DNA of 64,000 nucleotides from Nonomuraea spiralis (lineage in GTDB: Bacteria; Actinomycetota; Actinomycetes; Streptosporangiales; Streptosporangiaceae). The stretch spans positions 186,001 through 250,000 of the forward strand of contig NZ_BMRC01000004.1 in assembly GCF_014648435.1 (NCBI RefSeq), read 5' to 3'. The notes below the pieces were generated by a model, which had not been told where the DNA came from, made no database searches, and saw only the letters and a program-made list of their open reading frames with translations. Of the stretch, positions 1 to 9,054 are shown in pieces. Made by a program: the position numbers and the translations under genes. Each line of letters opens with the position of its first letter. Within the stretch, counting starts at the first letter, position 1.

Positions 1-1
1 C

Positions 2-574
2 ACCTCCTCGTCGCCGACGTCGGGCGGCGCGTGCGCCGGTGCGGGCATCCCGCCGAACCGGCTCACGAAGATCATCGGGATTCTGAAGGCGTACACGACC
101 CGTGTGGGCTCGGGGCCGTTCCCGACGGAGCTGACCGACGAGACGGGCGAGTGGCTGCGCCGGACCGGCGGCGAGTACGGCGTCACCACCGGCCGCGACC
201 GGCGTTGCGGCTGGTTCGACGCGGTGATCGCCCGCTACGCGACCCGGATCAACGGGATCACCGACTACTTCCTCACCAAGCTCGACATCCTGTCGGGGCT
301 GGAGAGCATCCCGGTGTGCGTGGCGTACGAGGTCGACGGGGTGCGGCACGACGAGATCCCGATGACCCAGACCGACTTCCACCACGCGGTCCCGGTCTAC
401 GAGGAGCTGCCGGGCTGGAAGGAGGACATCTCCAACGCCAAGTCGTTCGACGACCTGCCGCCCAACGCGCAGTCGTACGTGCGGGCGCTGGAGGAGATGA
501 GCGGGGCGCCCATCTCGGCGATCGGCGTCGGCCCGGGGCGCGACCAGACCGTGGTGGTTCGTTCGCTGGTCTGA
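2..574 (+). CDS. purA: Adenylosuccinate synthetase, C-terminal part (window-truncated)
   Basis: PurA joins IMP and aspartate with GTP to make adenylosuccinate, the first committed step to AMP, in the cytosol. Only the last ~190 residues are in the window; the 5' end lies upstream of base 1. The visible part starts in the loop [10 protein letters not shown] and continues through the nucleotide and substrate part ([20 protein letters not shown], then GPFPTEL), ending with the usual C-terminal [10 protein letters not shown] segment. These match PurA closely. A strong hairpin follows 16 bases after the stop. Later purine genes (purD, purC) lie 3.3 kb downstream, so purine genes cluster loosely here. 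No frameshift is visible in the retained part. Confidence 0.95.
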   Translation, partial: TSSSPTSGGACAGAGIPPNRLTKIIGILKAYTTRVGSGPFPTELTDETGEWLRRTGGEYGVTTGRDRRCGWFDAVIARYATRINGITDYFLTKLDILSGLESIPVCVAYEVDGVRHDEIPMTQTDFHHAVPVYEELPGWKEDISNAKSFDDLPPNAQSYVRALEEMSGAPISAIGVGPGRDQTVVVRSLV

Positions 575-589
575 CCGGCACGTGAAGCG

Positions 590-628
590 GACGAGGGGCC
601 CGGCGCGACACGCGCCGGGCCCCTCGTC
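590..628. terminator. Perfect 18-bp hairpin, bidirectional terminator
   Basis: Arms 590-607 and 611-628 are perfectly complementary with a 3-base loop (ACA). It lies between the convergent ends of purA (+, stop 574) and the GNAT gene (-, stop 656). No U-tract is seen, which is common in actinomycete terminators. Function is inferred from structure and position. Confidence 0.8.
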
Positions 629-655
629 GTGCGACGACGCAGGTCTGGTGGGGCT

Positions 656-1315
656 TCAGTTGTCCGCCGCGGCGAGGACGGCGGCCGTCATCGGGGTGTG
701 CAGGGTCCAGCCGAGGGTTTCGTAAAGGGCCTGGCCTTCGGCGGTGGCGACCAGAACGCCGCTCCGGGCGCCCCGGGAGACGGCGGCGGCGGCGATCGCG
801 GTCATGACGACCGTGCCGAGGCCGCGCCTGCGGTGCCCGGCGGCCGTCTCCACCTGGTCGACCACGGCGGCGGCGCCCGCGAGGGCGAACTGGCCGCGGG
901 CGGCCACCTCGCCCGCGTCCGTGAGCAGCCGGGCCACGGTGACGCCGGCCCTGGTGGTGATCGCCAGGGTGTAGCCGGAAGGGGCCTTCGGCGTGATGCG
1001 GGGCAGGGTGGCGGTGGTCATCATGAACTCCTGCTCCTGCACGGTCCAGCTCGGGGACAGTACGGGTGCGACCTCCTCGGCGGCGGCGCAGAGCTTGAGC
1101 CAGGTGCCGGGGGCGGTGAGGGCGCCGGTCAGACCGGCCACGAGCTCCGGGGTGGGGGCGGGGACGATGTGCCGCGTCACATGGCCGGGGAGGCCGACGT
1201 CCACTCTGAGGCCCCACGGTTCGGGTACGGGCCGAGGGGCGTTGCGGGAGATCGCCCAGCCGTCCACCCATGCCCGGACTGTTGCCGTATGGGCTAGTTT
1301 GCGAACCTCCGTCAT
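656..1315 (-). CDS. GNAT family N-acetyltransferase
   Basis: A 219-residue predicted acyl-CoA-dependent N-acetyltransferase. The C-terminal half carries the GNAT acetyl-CoA loop (GHRRRGLGTVVM) followed by the helix and the typical late YETLGW strand/turn; the N-terminal ~100 residues are not recognised and may be a degenerate second GNAT-like domain. The acceptor cannot be predicted. The reading frame extends ten codons further upstream to 1345, but that would run into the divergent promoter region; ATG at 1315 (MTEVRKLAHT) is preferred although its ribosome site is weak. Divergent from the downstream phosphodiesterase gene, convergent with purA. Confidence 0.8.
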   Translation of the reverse strand: MTEVRKLAHTATVRAWVDGWAISRNAPRPVPEPWGLRVDVGLPGHVTRHIVPAPTPELVAGLTGALTAPGTWLKLCAAAEEVAPVLSPSWTVQEQEFMMTTATLPRITPKAPSGYTLAITTRAGVTVARLLTDAGEVAARGQFALAGAAAVVDQVETAAGHRRRGLGTVVMTAIAAAAVSRGARSGVLVATAEGQALYETLGWTLHTPMTAAVLAAADN

Positions 1316-1471
1316 GAGTTCCAGCTTATTGCAAGGTAGTTGCATTTATCATCAATAAAGCGGTCGGAGAGCCCCCTGGCGACCATCGACCTTCGACCAG
1401 GGCGTAGCAGGATAAAAAGGACACGGCGTGGCACTGCCTCAGCGGGCCTTCCGCCAGGTAGTGTCCCCCGT

Positions 1472-2380
1472 GTGCGCGTTGAGATTCATGGTCACCGGGG
1501 AGCGCGGGGCCTGTGGCCGGAGAACACCCTGCCAGGGCTGAGCCGCACGATGGAGCTCGGCGTCCACGCGCTCGAGTTCGACGTCGCCCTCACCGCCGAT
1601 CGCCGCCTCGTGCTCACGCACGACCTCACGGTCTCGGCCGTCACCAGTGCCGACCGCCGGCCGCTGCGCCAGGGCGATCCGCTCTTCCCGTACGTCGGCA
1701 AGCCGATCAACGTGCTCAGCCTCGCCCAGCTGCGCACCCTCGACGTGGGCGTGCGCCTGCCGCGTCACCTCGACGACCCGTTCGCGCTCACCCAGGTCGC
1801 CATGCCGGAGACCCGGATGCCGACGCTCGGCGCGGTGCTCGGGCTGGTCAACGCCTACGAGGCCGAGAACGTAAGGCTGCACGTCGAGCTGAAGTCCGAC
1901 CCGACCAGGCCGGAGCTGACGGCCGACCCCGAGATGTTCACCGAGCTGGTCGTCGAGGAGCTCGACCGCCACGGCAGGCTCACCAACGCCGCCGTGCTCA
2001 GCTTCGACTGGCGCGTCATCACGCACGCGGCCCGGCTCGCGCCCGCGGCCCGGCGGTTCGCGCTGATCGAGCTCGACACCCTCCACTGGCACGAGGGCGG
2101 GCTGGGCGACGACATCCCCGCCGCGGCCCGCGAGGCCGGAGCCACCACGCTCTCGCCCGAGCACGTGATGGTCGACGAGAAGCTGATGTCCCAGGCCGCC
2201 GCGGCGGATCTCGACGTGGCGGTGTGGACGGTCAACGACCAGGCCCTGGCCGGGCGGATGCTCGACCTCGGCGTGGCCGGGATCGTGACCGACTACCCCG
2301 ACCGCATGCGGGAGTTGTGGCGCGAACGCGGCCACGAGCTGCCGGAGGGCGTCCGGCCGCTGAGGCCCGTGAGCGTCTGA
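1472..2380 (+). CDS. Glycerophosphodiester phosphodiesterase (GDPD family)
   Basis: Predicted to hydrolyse glycerophosphodiesters to glycerol-3-phosphate and an alcohol, in phospholipid or teichoic acid turnover. The TIM-barrel signature is complete: HGHRGARGLWPENT at the N-terminus (catalytic His and the Glu/Asn), then EFDVALTADRRLVLTHD with metal-binding Glu, Asp and His, and VHELKSD-like VELK later; the end has the characteristic WTVND and GIVTDYPD segments. The open frame continues upstream to 1340, across the divergent gene's start, so I place the start at GTG 1472 (VRVEIHGHRG), giving 302 residues. No signal peptide is visible, so a cytosolic location is inferred. Confidence 0.88.
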   Translation: MRVEIHGHRGARGLWPENTLPGLSRTMELGVHALEFDVALTADRRLVLTHDLTVSAVTSADRRPLRQGDPLFPYVGKPINVLSLAQLRTLDVGVRLPRHLDDPFALTQVAMPETRMPTLGAVLGLVNAYEAENVRLHVELKSDPTRPELTADPEMFTELVVEELDRHGRLTNAAVLSFDWRVITHAARLAPAARRFALIELDTLHWHEGGLGDDIPAAAREAGATTLSPEHVMVDEKLMSQAAAADLDVAVWTVNDQALAGRMLDLGVAGIVTDYPDRMRELWRERGHELPEGVRPLRPVSV

Positions 2381-2387
2381 GCGCGGT

Positions 2388-3497
2388 TCAGAGCCAGCCG
2401 TTACGGCGGAAGCCGCGGTGCAGCAGCACACAGGCCGTGATCATGACGGCCAGCACCGCGGGGTAACCCCAGACCTGCTTGGTCTCGGGCATGAAGTCGA
2501 AGTTCATGCCGTAGATTCCGGCGATCATCGTCGGCACGGCCAGGATGGCCACCCACGAGGAGATCTTGCGCATGTCCTCGTTGGCCAGCGCGTTCGAGCG
2601 GGCCAGCGCGGCCTGCAAGATCGAGCTGCACAGTTCGTTGGAGGCCTCGACCTGCTCGCAGACGCGGGACAGGTGGTCACCGACGTCGCGGAAGTACTCG
2701 CGCATCTCCGAGGGGATGACGCGGCGCTGCGGCAGCGCCGACAGCGGTGACTGCAGCGGCGTGACCGCCCGCTTCATCTCCAGCATCTCCCGCTTGAGCT
2801 GGTAGATCCGGTTGATGTCGCGGGAGCTGACGTCGGCGAAGACGGTCGCCTCGACCTCTTCGAGTTCGAGCTGCATCAGGTCGGCCACCTGGAGGTACTG
2901 GTCGACGACGTGGTCGGCGATGGCGTGCAGCACGCCGGCCGGGCCGCGGTTCATCAGCTTGGGCTTGTCCTCAAGGCGCTCGCGGACCAGGGTGAGCGGG
3001 CAGTGCTCGCCGTGGCGCACGGTCACCACGAAGTCGACGCCGAGGAACACCATGATCTCGCCGGTCGCGATGATCTCGCTGTTGGCGGTCAGCTCGTCGT
3101 GGTCGAGGTAGGCCACCGTCTTCAGCACCATGAACAGGGACTCGCCGTAGCGCTCCACCTTGGGACGCTGGTGGGCCTTGACCGCGTCCTCGACGGCCAG
3201 CGGGTGCAGGCCGAAGACCTCGGACAGCCACTCCACCTCGGGCGCCTCGGGCTCGTGCAGCCCGACCCAGACGAACGCGTTCGCGCCGTCGGAGTTCTTG
3301 TTGTGCTCGCGTACGAGTTCGAGGGACTCGACGATGCCCGGGGCGCAGACCTTCTTGCCCTGGATGTAGGCGCCGTACTCGACGATGGAGTCGACAGGGG
3401 GCACGCAGACCTCACGCACCGACTTGGTGAGCGAGTGCGCGGCGCGCGGCTGAACAGGGTGACGGTTGATACGACGGAAAAGCGTGGACGAGCGCAT
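2388..3497 (-). CDS. corA: CorA-type magnesium/cobalt channel
   Basis: A 369-residue CorA family divalent cation channel, forming a pentamer in the inner membrane. A long soluble N-terminal domain is followed by a long helix (residues ~180-310) and two C-terminal transmembrane segments. The family signature YGMNF sits at the end of the first membrane helix (WVAILAVPTMIAGIYGMNF), followed by a loop and the second helix ending in a basic tail (HRGFRRNGW). ATG 3497 has the ribosome site AAAGGGA six bases upstream. Its 5' region contains the structured element at 3592-3677, which on this strand would lie about 95 bases upstream of the start and could be a leader. Convergent with the GDPD gene with only 7 bases between stops. 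Confidence 0.93.
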   Translation of the reverse strand: MRSSTLFRRINRHPVQPRAAHSLTKSVREVCVPPVDSIVEYGAYIQGKKVCAPGIVESLELVREHNKNSDGANAFVWVGLHEPEAPEVEWLSEVFGLHPLAVEDAVKAHQRPKVERYGESLFMVLKTVAYLDHDELTANSEIIATGEIMVFLGVDFVVTVRHGEHCPLTLVRERLEDKPKLMNRGPAGVLHAIADHVVDQYLQVADLMQLELEEVEATVFADVSSRDINRIYQLKREMLEMKRAVTPLQSPLSALPQRRVIPSEMREYFRDVGDHLSRVCEQVEASNELCSSILQAALARSNALANEDMRKISSWVAILAVPTMIAGIYGMNFDFMPETKQVWGYPAVLAVMITACVLLHRGFRRNGWL

Positions 3498-3591
3498 GGC
3501 AGTCCCTTTCCGCCCGACCTGGCACGCTCCACGCGCGATGAAAAGTCACCTCAATCGACACAAATGCGTGGAGGCACGATCAGGCTGCCGG

Positions 3592-3677
3592 ATTGGAGTG
3601 GTCGGGGGTAACTGGGGCGTACGTGGGAGAGCACGTACTGCTGGGATCACCAGGATTCATCCCGGACCACCTCCAAT
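3592..3677. ncRNA. Candidate structured RNA element (three-stem junction)
   Basis: Within the 348-base gap between corA (-) and purD (+). The outer stem pairs 3592-3603 with 3665-3677 (one bulge). Inside are two hairpins: 3619-3625 with 3632-3638 (loop GGAGAG) and 3641-3647 with 3659-3665 (11-base loop). The layout resembles a tRNA-sized three-way junction, but no anticodon loop or T-loop consensus is present, so I do not call it a tRNA. On the minus strand it would be a 5' leader element of corA; on the plus strand it lies ~170 bases ahead of purD. The strand and function are unknown. Confidence 0.45.
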
Positions 3678-3780
3678 CACAAGAGACGCCGCAAAGCCGC
3701 CTTAACCTACCACAGGCGGGTGAACCCAAACGACGATACCCGCCGGAGGGCCCTCGGATCAGGGAGAACCACACAAAGAT

Positions 3781-3816
3781 GCGGGCCCGTTCCGGCATGG
3801 ATGTGCCGGAGACCCG
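3781..3816. promoter_or_regulatory. Hairpin in the purD leader
   Basis: TCCGGCA at 3791-3797 pairs with TGCCGGA at 3804-3810 and the outer GCGGG 3781-3785 pairs with CCCGC 3812-3816. It ends 30 bases before the purD start. It could be an attenuator or leader structure for purD, or the upstream end of corA control; structure is seen, function inferred. Confidence 0.35.
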
Positions 3817-3845
3817 CGCCGGGCCAGGGCAGGGGGCCTGCGACA

Positions 3846-5072
3846 ATGGGGCACGTGCGCGTTCTAGTCATCGGTTCCGGCGGGCGTGAACACGCCCTGT
3901 GCCGTTCGCTCAAACTCGATCCCCAGGTCAGCGAGCTCCACTGTGCCCCCGGCAATGCGGGCATCGAGGACGTCGCGACCGTCCATCCCGTCGATCCCGT
4001 CGATCCCGCCCAAGTGGCTGAGCTGGCCGGGCGGCTGGGGGCCGACCTCGTCGTGGTCGGGCCGGAGGCGCCGCTCGTCGCGGGCGTGGCCGACGCCGTA
4101 CGCGAGGCCGGCATCGCCTGCTTCGGGCCGACCCGCGAGGCGGCCATGCTCGAAGGCTCCAAGGCGTTCGCCAAGGAGATCATGAAGGCCGCCGACGTAC
4201 CCACCGCCCGGGCCCATACGTGCGAGACCGAGGCGGAGGCCGCGGCGGCGCTCGACGAGTTCGGCGCCCCCTACGTCGTCAAGGACGACGGGCTGGCGGC
4301 GGGCAAGGGCGTGGTCGTCACCCGCGACCGCGACCAGGCGCTGGAGCACGCGCGGGCCTGCGAGCGGGTGGTGATCGAGGAGTACCTCGACGGGCCCGAG
4401 GTGTCGCTGTTCGCGCTCTGCGACGGCAGCACGGCGGTCCCGTTGCAGCTCGCCCAGGACTTCAAGCGGGCCTACGACGGCGACGAGGGGCCCAACACCG
4501 GCGGCATGGGGGCGTACACGCCGCTCCCCTGGGCTCCCGAGGGGCTCACCGAGCAGGTCATGCGCGAGGTCGTGCACCCGACGATCGGGGAGCTGGCCCG
4601 GCGCGGGCTGCCGTACCAGGGGGTGCTCTACGTGGGGCTGGCCCTGACACAGAAGGGGCCGAAGGTGGTCGAGTTCAACGCGCGCTTCGGCGACCCCGAG
4701 ACGCAGGTGCTGCTCGACCGGCTGGAGACGCCGCTCGGCGGGCTGCTGATGGCGTGCGCGACCGGTGAGCTCGGCCTCGACCCGGTGTTCAAGGACGGCT
4801 CGGCGGTGACCGTGGTGATCGCCGCGGAGAACTACCCCGACGCGCCGGTGAAGGGCGACGTGATCACGGGCCTGGCCGAGACCGAGCACGCGTACGTGAT
4901 CCACGCCGGCACCCGGCGCGGCCCCGGCGGCGAGGTCCTCTCCAACGGCGGCCGCGTGCTGACCGTCGTCGGCAACGGCCCCGACCAGGACAGCGCCCGC
5001 CGCAACGCCTACGACCTCGTCGGCCGCGTCGAGCTGCGCGGCTCGCACCACAGGACGGACATCGCCCGATGA
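3846..5072 (+). CDS. purD: Phosphoribosylamine-glycine ligase
   Basis: PurD (GAR synthetase) ligates glycine to phosphoribosylamine with ATP in de novo purine synthesis. The 408-residue protein begins VRVLVIGSGGREHAL, the conserved N-domain, then has the ATP-grasp region (FGAPYVVKDDGLAAGKGVVV, EEYLDGPEVS) and the signature FKRAYDGDEGPNTGGMGAY, followed by FNARFGDPETQ metal-binding residues. ATG 3846 is chosen over an in-frame upstream extension to 3720 because homology starts there; GTG 3855 is the alternative. The stop overlaps the purC start by 4 bases (ATGA), so the two are translationally coupled. Confidence 0.95.
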   Translation: MGHVRVLVIGSGGREHALCRSLKLDPQVSELHCAPGNAGIEDVATVHPVDPVDPAQVAELAGRLGADLVVVGPEAPLVAGVADAVREAGIACFGPTREAAMLEGSKAFAKEIMKAADVPTARAHTCETEAEAAAALDEFGAPYVVKDDGLAAGKGVVVTRDRDQALEHARACERVVIEEYLDGPEVSLFALCDGSTAVPLQLAQDFKRAYDGDEGPNTGGMGAYTPLPWAPEGLTEQVMREVVHPTIGELARRGLPYQGVLYVGLALTQKGPKVVEFNARFGDPETQVLLDRLETPLGGLLMACATGELGLDPVFKDGSAVTVVIAAENYPDAPVKGDVITGLAETEHAYVIHAGTRRGPGGEVLSNGGRVLTVVGNGPDQDSARRNAYDLVGRVELRGSHHRTDIAR

Positions 5073-5905
5073 GACACCTGCACTCCGGCAAGGTCCGCGA
5101 CCTCTACGAGACCGGCGACGGCCGGCTGCTGATGGTCGCCTCCGACCGGCTCTCCGCCTTCGACTACGTGCTGGAGCCCGACATCCCCGACAAGGGGGCC
5201 ATCCTCACGCAGATGTCCCTGTGGTGGTTCGACCAGCTCAAGGACGTCGTGCCCAACCACATCCTGGCCAGGGGCGACGACGCGCGCAGCGTGTTGTGCA
5301 AGCCGCTGCGCATGGTCCAGGTGGAGTGCGTGGCCCGGGGCTACCTCGCGGGCGGCGGCCTGTCGGAGTACCGCGCGACCGGCGCGGTCTCCGGGGTGCC
5401 GCTGCCCGAAGGGCTGGAGGACGGCTCGCGGTTGCCGGAGCCGATCTTCACCCCCTCCACGAAGGCCCCCATGGGCGAGCACGACGAGCCGATCCCCTAC
5501 GAGCGGGTGGTCGCGGAGGTCGGCGCGGAGACGGCCGAGGAGCTGCGGCGCATCACGCTGGAGGTCTACACGCGCGGCTCGGAGATCGCCCGCGAGCGCG
5601 GCATCATCCTGGCCGACACCAAGATCGAGCTGGGCTGGGACTCCGAGGGTGTCCTGACGCTGGGCGACGAGGTGCTGACGCCGGACTCGTCCAGATTCTG
5701 GCCGGCCGATGAGTGGAAACCGGGCCGGGCACAACCCTCTTTTGACAAGCAATATGTACGTGATTGGCTACTCTCGCCCGAATCTGGATGGGACAAATCC
5801 TCCGGAAACCCCCCACCTCGACTTCCCGAGCACGTGGTCGAGCGCACCAGACAGCGATACCTAGAAGCGTATGAGCGCGTCACAGGGGCTTCCTTTAGCG
5901 GATGA
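5069..5905 (+). CDS. purC: Phosphoribosylaminoimidazole-succinocarboxamide synthase
   Basis: PurC (SAICAR synthetase) condenses CAIR with aspartate using ATP. The 278 residues start HSGKVRDLYE, the ATP-binding signature, followed by VASDRLSAFDYV, the PLRMVQVECVARGYLAGGG segment, FTPSTKA and IILADTKIELG, all landmarks of the family in the expected order. It is of the longer form with the C-terminal DSSRFWPADEW and FDKQYVRDWL segments. Its start overlaps the end of purD (ATGA). Codon use near the end turns less GC-rich (around 5740-5800), with no frameshift. Confidence 0.96.
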   Translation: MRHLHSGKVRDLYETGDGRLLMVASDRLSAFDYVLEPDIPDKGAILTQMSLWWFDQLKDVVPNHILARGDDARSVLCKPLRMVQVECVARGYLAGGGLSEYRATGAVSGVPLPEGLEDGSRLPEPIFTPSTKAPMGEHDEPIPYERVVAEVGAETAEELRRITLEVYTRGSEIARERGIILADTKIELGWDSEGVLTLGDEVLTPDSSRFWPADEWKPGRAQPSFDKQYVRDWLLSPESGWDKSSGNPPPRLPEHVVERTRQRYLEAYERVTGASFSG

Positions 5906-5982
5906 TTCGGCTGGGCCATGTGGTGTTAGCGACTACTGTTGGCCCGATCGAGCCTCACCGTTGATTCAAGGAGCCGCACGAA

Positions 5983-7248
5983 ATGGTCCGTTACCGCGTG
6001 CGCGGTGGCAACGCACTGCGTGGAACCGCGTTCATCCAGGGCGCGAAGAACGCCGTGCTTCCCATGATCGGCGCGGCTCTGCTGGCCGCCAGGGGTCGTA
6101 CGGTCCTGCGGAACGTACCGATCATCGAGGACGTCCGGCGCGCGGTCGAACTGGCCGAGACCATCGGCGCGTACGTGGAGCTGCACGAGTCCGAGCGCAC
6201 GCTGGTCATCGACGCCTCCCGGCTGAGCAGCCCCGTGCTGCCCGCCGAGATCGCACGCCGGTTCCGCGGCTCGGTGTTGTTCACCCCGGCGCTGCTCCAC
6301 CGGCTGGGCGAGGCGATCGTGGAGGGCGTCGGCGGCTGCAACCTCGGCAGCCGCAACCTCGACTTCCATTACCTGGGCTACAAGCGGCTCGGCGCGGTGG
6401 TCGACGAGGGTGAGACCGTCATCCACGTCAAGGCCAGCGGCCTGACCGGCGCCACGCTCTACCTCGACACGCCCTCCCACACCGGCACCGAGAACCTGAT
6501 CATGGCCGCCGCCCTGGCCAAGGGCACCACGGTGATCGAGAACGCCGCCCTTGAGCCCGAGGTGCTCGACGTCATCGACATGCTCACCAAGATGGGCGCG
6601 CGCATCAGCGGCGGCGGCACCGGGTTCATCACCGTCGAGGGCGTGGACGAGCTGCACGCCGTCGAGCACACCGTGATGCCCGACCGGCTCGACGCGGGCG
6701 TGTTCGCGATGGCCGCGGCGATCACCGGGGGCGAGCTGAGCCTCGTGGGCACCGGCCTCGACCTGGGCGTCGTCCGTTACAAGCTGGAGCAGATGGGCGT
6801 CGACTTCGCCCGGCAGGGCGCGGTGCTGCACGTACGCTGCGACCGCCCGCTGCGGCCCATCAACATCATCACCGACACCTATCCCGGGTTCGCGACCGAC
6901 CTGCAGTCGCCGATGATGACCGTGGCCGCCCTGGCCGACGGCACCAGCTACATCCACGAGCGCATCTTCGACGGCCGTTTCGCCCTGGCCGGCGAGCTCA
7001 ACAAGATGGGCGCCAACGTCGAGGTCGACGGCAATCGGGCCGTCGTACACGGCCGCACGCCGCTGACGGGCGCCCGGGTGACGGCCCACGATCTGCGCTC
7101 CGGTATCGCACTCGTACTCGCCGGTCTGGCCGCCGAAGGAGAGACCGTGATCGAGTCGGGATACCTCATCGATCGCGGCCACGCACATCTCGCGGCACGA
7201 ATGCGCGCGCTCGGCGCGGACATTACACGAGAGATTTCCGAGCACTAA
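5983..7248 (+). CDS. murA: UDP-N-acetylglucosamine 1-carboxyvinyltransferase (MurA-like)
   Basis: MurA transfers enolpyruvate from PEP to UDP-GlcNAc, the first committed step of peptidoglycan synthesis. The 421-residue protein shows the two-fold EPSP-synthase-like repeat: GAKNAVLPM with the active-site Lys near residue 20, [16 protein letters not shown] with the PEP-reactive Cys (so predicted fosfomycin-sensitive type), and ATDLQSPMM with the catalytic Asp. The Cys loop reads GSRNLDFH rather than the usual GARPVDLH, so it may be a divergent or second MurA. The start has a good AAGGAG site. It is 77 bases after purC and may share its transcript. Confidence 0.88.
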   Translation: MVRYRVRGGNALRGTAFIQGAKNAVLPMIGAALLAARGRTVLRNVPIIEDVRRAVELAETIGAYVELHESERTLVIDASRLSSPVLPAEIARRFRGSVLFTPALLHRLGEAIVEGVGGCNLGSRNLDFHYLGYKRLGAVVDEGETVIHVKASGLTGATLYLDTPSHTGTENLIMAAALAKGTTVIENAALEPEVLDVIDMLTKMGARISGGGTGFITVEGVDELHAVEHTVMPDRLDAGVFAMAAAITGGELSLVGTGLDLGVVRYKLEQMGVDFARQGAVLHVRCDRPLRPINIITDTYPGFATDLQSPMMTVAALADGTSYIHERIFDGRFALAGELNKMGANVEVDGNRAVVHGRTPLTGARVTAHDLRSGIALVLAGLAAEGETVIESGYLIDRGHAHLAARMRALGADITREISEH

Positions 7249-7449
7249 AAAACGCGAGAAAAACCTCGTTGAGCTGCTGAGACATCTTGTCGGGCGGTCA
7301 ACCAGAACGACTTTCCGGAAAAGTCGGGCGTGACATTACGGCCCCCGCGAGCGATCGTTCCAAAAGAGAGCACTGCAACGGACGGCAGGATGGGACGAAC
7401 ATTGGTCGAGAGGGCCGAAGAAACTCCCCGAGTGTCACGCCCGGGCGCT

Positions 7450-8739
7450 ATGACACCGGACCTCACCATCGGCGTGGTCGGACCACACGACTTGGTCGAG
7501 CGAGTCATGCTGATGGGTCACGCCGCGGCTCCGCTGCCGTGTCGCCTGGTCGCGGCCGCTTACCGCGATGAGCAGGAGGCGCCCGACAAGGTGACGCGGC
7601 TCGGTCCCGGGGTCGACGCATGCCTGTTCGCCAGCCCGGTCCCTTATGACCTGGCCAGGCGATCCGGTGTGCTGACGATGCCCGCGACCTACGTGCAACT
7701 CGGTGGAGCTGCATTGGTGGCGGCGTTGGCAAAGGCCGCACTGGACACTCGGATGGACCCGCAACGGGTCAGCGTGGACGTGGTCAGCAGGGCGGATGTC
7801 GAGGAGGCGTACACAGACCTCGGCATCCCGGCCACGGACGTGCACAGTCGCGACGAGCCCGGAGCCACGGGCACGATCGCGGCCTACCACGAACGGCTGG
7901 CCCGACAGGGCGCCACCTCGGGAGCACTGACGTGCCTGCCCGCGGTGGCCGAACGCCTGCATGCCGCGGGCGTTCCGGTCATCAGGATCAGGCCGACCTC
8001 CGCGGCGGTCCGGACGGCGCTGCACACCGCGGCGCTGCTCGGGGCGCATCACCGGCTGGAGGAGTCGCAGCTCACTGTTGTGCTGGTGGAGGTGCCGACG
8101 CTGCGCGAGCCCGTGCGGCGCGCGGCGCCTCGCTACTGGCGCGACGAGTTGCGGCTGTCGCTGCACCGGCTGCTGGTCCAGGAGGCGAACCGGATCAACG
8201 CGACCGTCTGGCCGATCGACGATCACAGCTACCTGGTCACCGCGACCAGGGGCTCGATCGCCGCGGCCACCGACGGGTTCAGGGTGTTGCCCTTCGCGGC
8301 GAGGATCCGGGACGAGCTGGGGCTGGCGGTCGAGGTGGGCGTCGGGATGGGGCGTACGACGCACGACGCGGAGTCGCATGCGCGGGCCGCGTTGGCCCGT
8401 ACGCAGGCGGGCAAACAGGCACAAGGGTTCGCGGTGGACCGCGAGGGCCGGGCCCTCATCCCGGCCCCCCGGATGCCACCTACCGGGTCGACCGCGCTCA
8501 AACCCAAGGGCGTGGAGGTACTGGCCAGGCTGGCGGCCAAGCTCGAAGGCGGCGACACGGTGGTCGACGCCGAGGGCGCGGGCAAGATGCTCGGGGTGAC
8601 GCCACGCACGGCTCGGCGGTTGCTGCGCACGTTGGTTGACGAGGGACTCGCGTGGCCGCTCCCGCCGAACCGCACCCCGCAGCCGGGGCGCCCGCGTCAG
8701 CTCTACCGGCTCATCGTGGAGAAGCTCGGGCCACGATGA
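7450..8739 (+). CDS. Putative transcriptional regulator with degenerate cyclase-like domain and C-terminal winged helix
   Basis: A 429-residue protein I do not recognise as a named family. Residues 1-210 form alternating strands and helices, beginning LTIGVVGPHDLVERVM. The middle (roughly 220-360) resembles a GGDEF/cyclase-like sensory fold without its catalytic motif (RINATVWPIDDHSYLV, then VEVGVGMG with DAESHARAAL). The C-terminus (380-429) is a winged helix: AGKMLGVTPRTARRLLRTLVDEGL then GRPRQLYRL. It is probably a ligand-responsive cytosolic regulator, but no target is evident. ATG 7450 is used; ATG 7390 with AGGATGGG upstream is an alternative. It follows murA with 200 bases between them. 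Confidence 0.6.
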   Translation: MTPDLTIGVVGPHDLVERVMLMGHAAAPLPCRLVAAAYRDEQEAPDKVTRLGPGVDACLFASPVPYDLARRSGVLTMPATYVQLGGAALVAALAKAALDTRMDPQRVSVDVVSRADVEEAYTDLGIPATDVHSRDEPGATGTIAAYHERLARQGATSGALTCLPAVAERLHAAGVPVIRIRPTSAAVRTALHTAALLGAHHRLEESQLTVVLVEVPTLREPVRRAAPRYWRDELRLSLHRLLVQEANRINATVWPIDDHSYLVTATRGSIAAATDGFRVLPFAARIRDELGLAVEVGVGMGRTTHDAESHARAALARTQAGKQAQGFAVDREGRALIPAPRMPPTGSTALKPKGVEVLARLAAKLEGGDTVVDAEGAGKMLGVTPRTARRLLRTLVDEGLAWPLPPNRTPQPGRPRQLYRLIVEKLGPR

Positions 8740-8747
8740 CCGTACGG

Positions 8748-8782
8748 GGCCCGTCGTCCCATCCCAGGGGCGACGGGTGCCC
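8748..8782. terminator. Hairpin after the regulator gene
   Basis: CCGTCG at 8751-8756 pairs with CGACGG at 8771-8776, with further partial pairing outside, starting 8 bases after the regulator stop. Between here and 9054 (a ~315-base gap) I see only a promoter-like TTGACT at 8823 and a weak short open frame; nothing convincing is coded. Confidence 0.55.
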
Positions 8783-9054
8783 GATTCTTGACCTGGGAAG
8801 TCAAAGGTTACGGACAATCCCCTTGACTCTTGGGAACTTATTGGTTGACCCGAGTAGATACGGGTATGTTCACCCACGCCCCCGATCGACGGGATTCGGA
8901 CGGGGGCGCCAAACTTTCCGCCCTTTCCGACTTCTCAGCCGGGCCACGCGTACGAGAAGGGCTCTGCGAGGGGCTGTGGGCCACGTGGCGGCACCAATGG
9001 GACAGTGGACATGTCCTGATATAGCCGGTCACTTAGCTCGATCTGGGGACGCTC

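Noticed and set aside
3592..3677. tRNA-like sequence between corA and purD
   Set aside because: Similar size and some D-arm-like bases (GGGAGAGCAC), but no anticodon loop of seven with U33, no T-loop GTTCGA, and the central stem loop is six bases. I report it as an unknown structured element instead.
8830..9024. Short plus-strand open frame after the regulator terminator
   Set aside because: Promoter-like TTGACT lies just upstream, but the product has no recognisable features and sits in a convergent gap; evidence is too weak.
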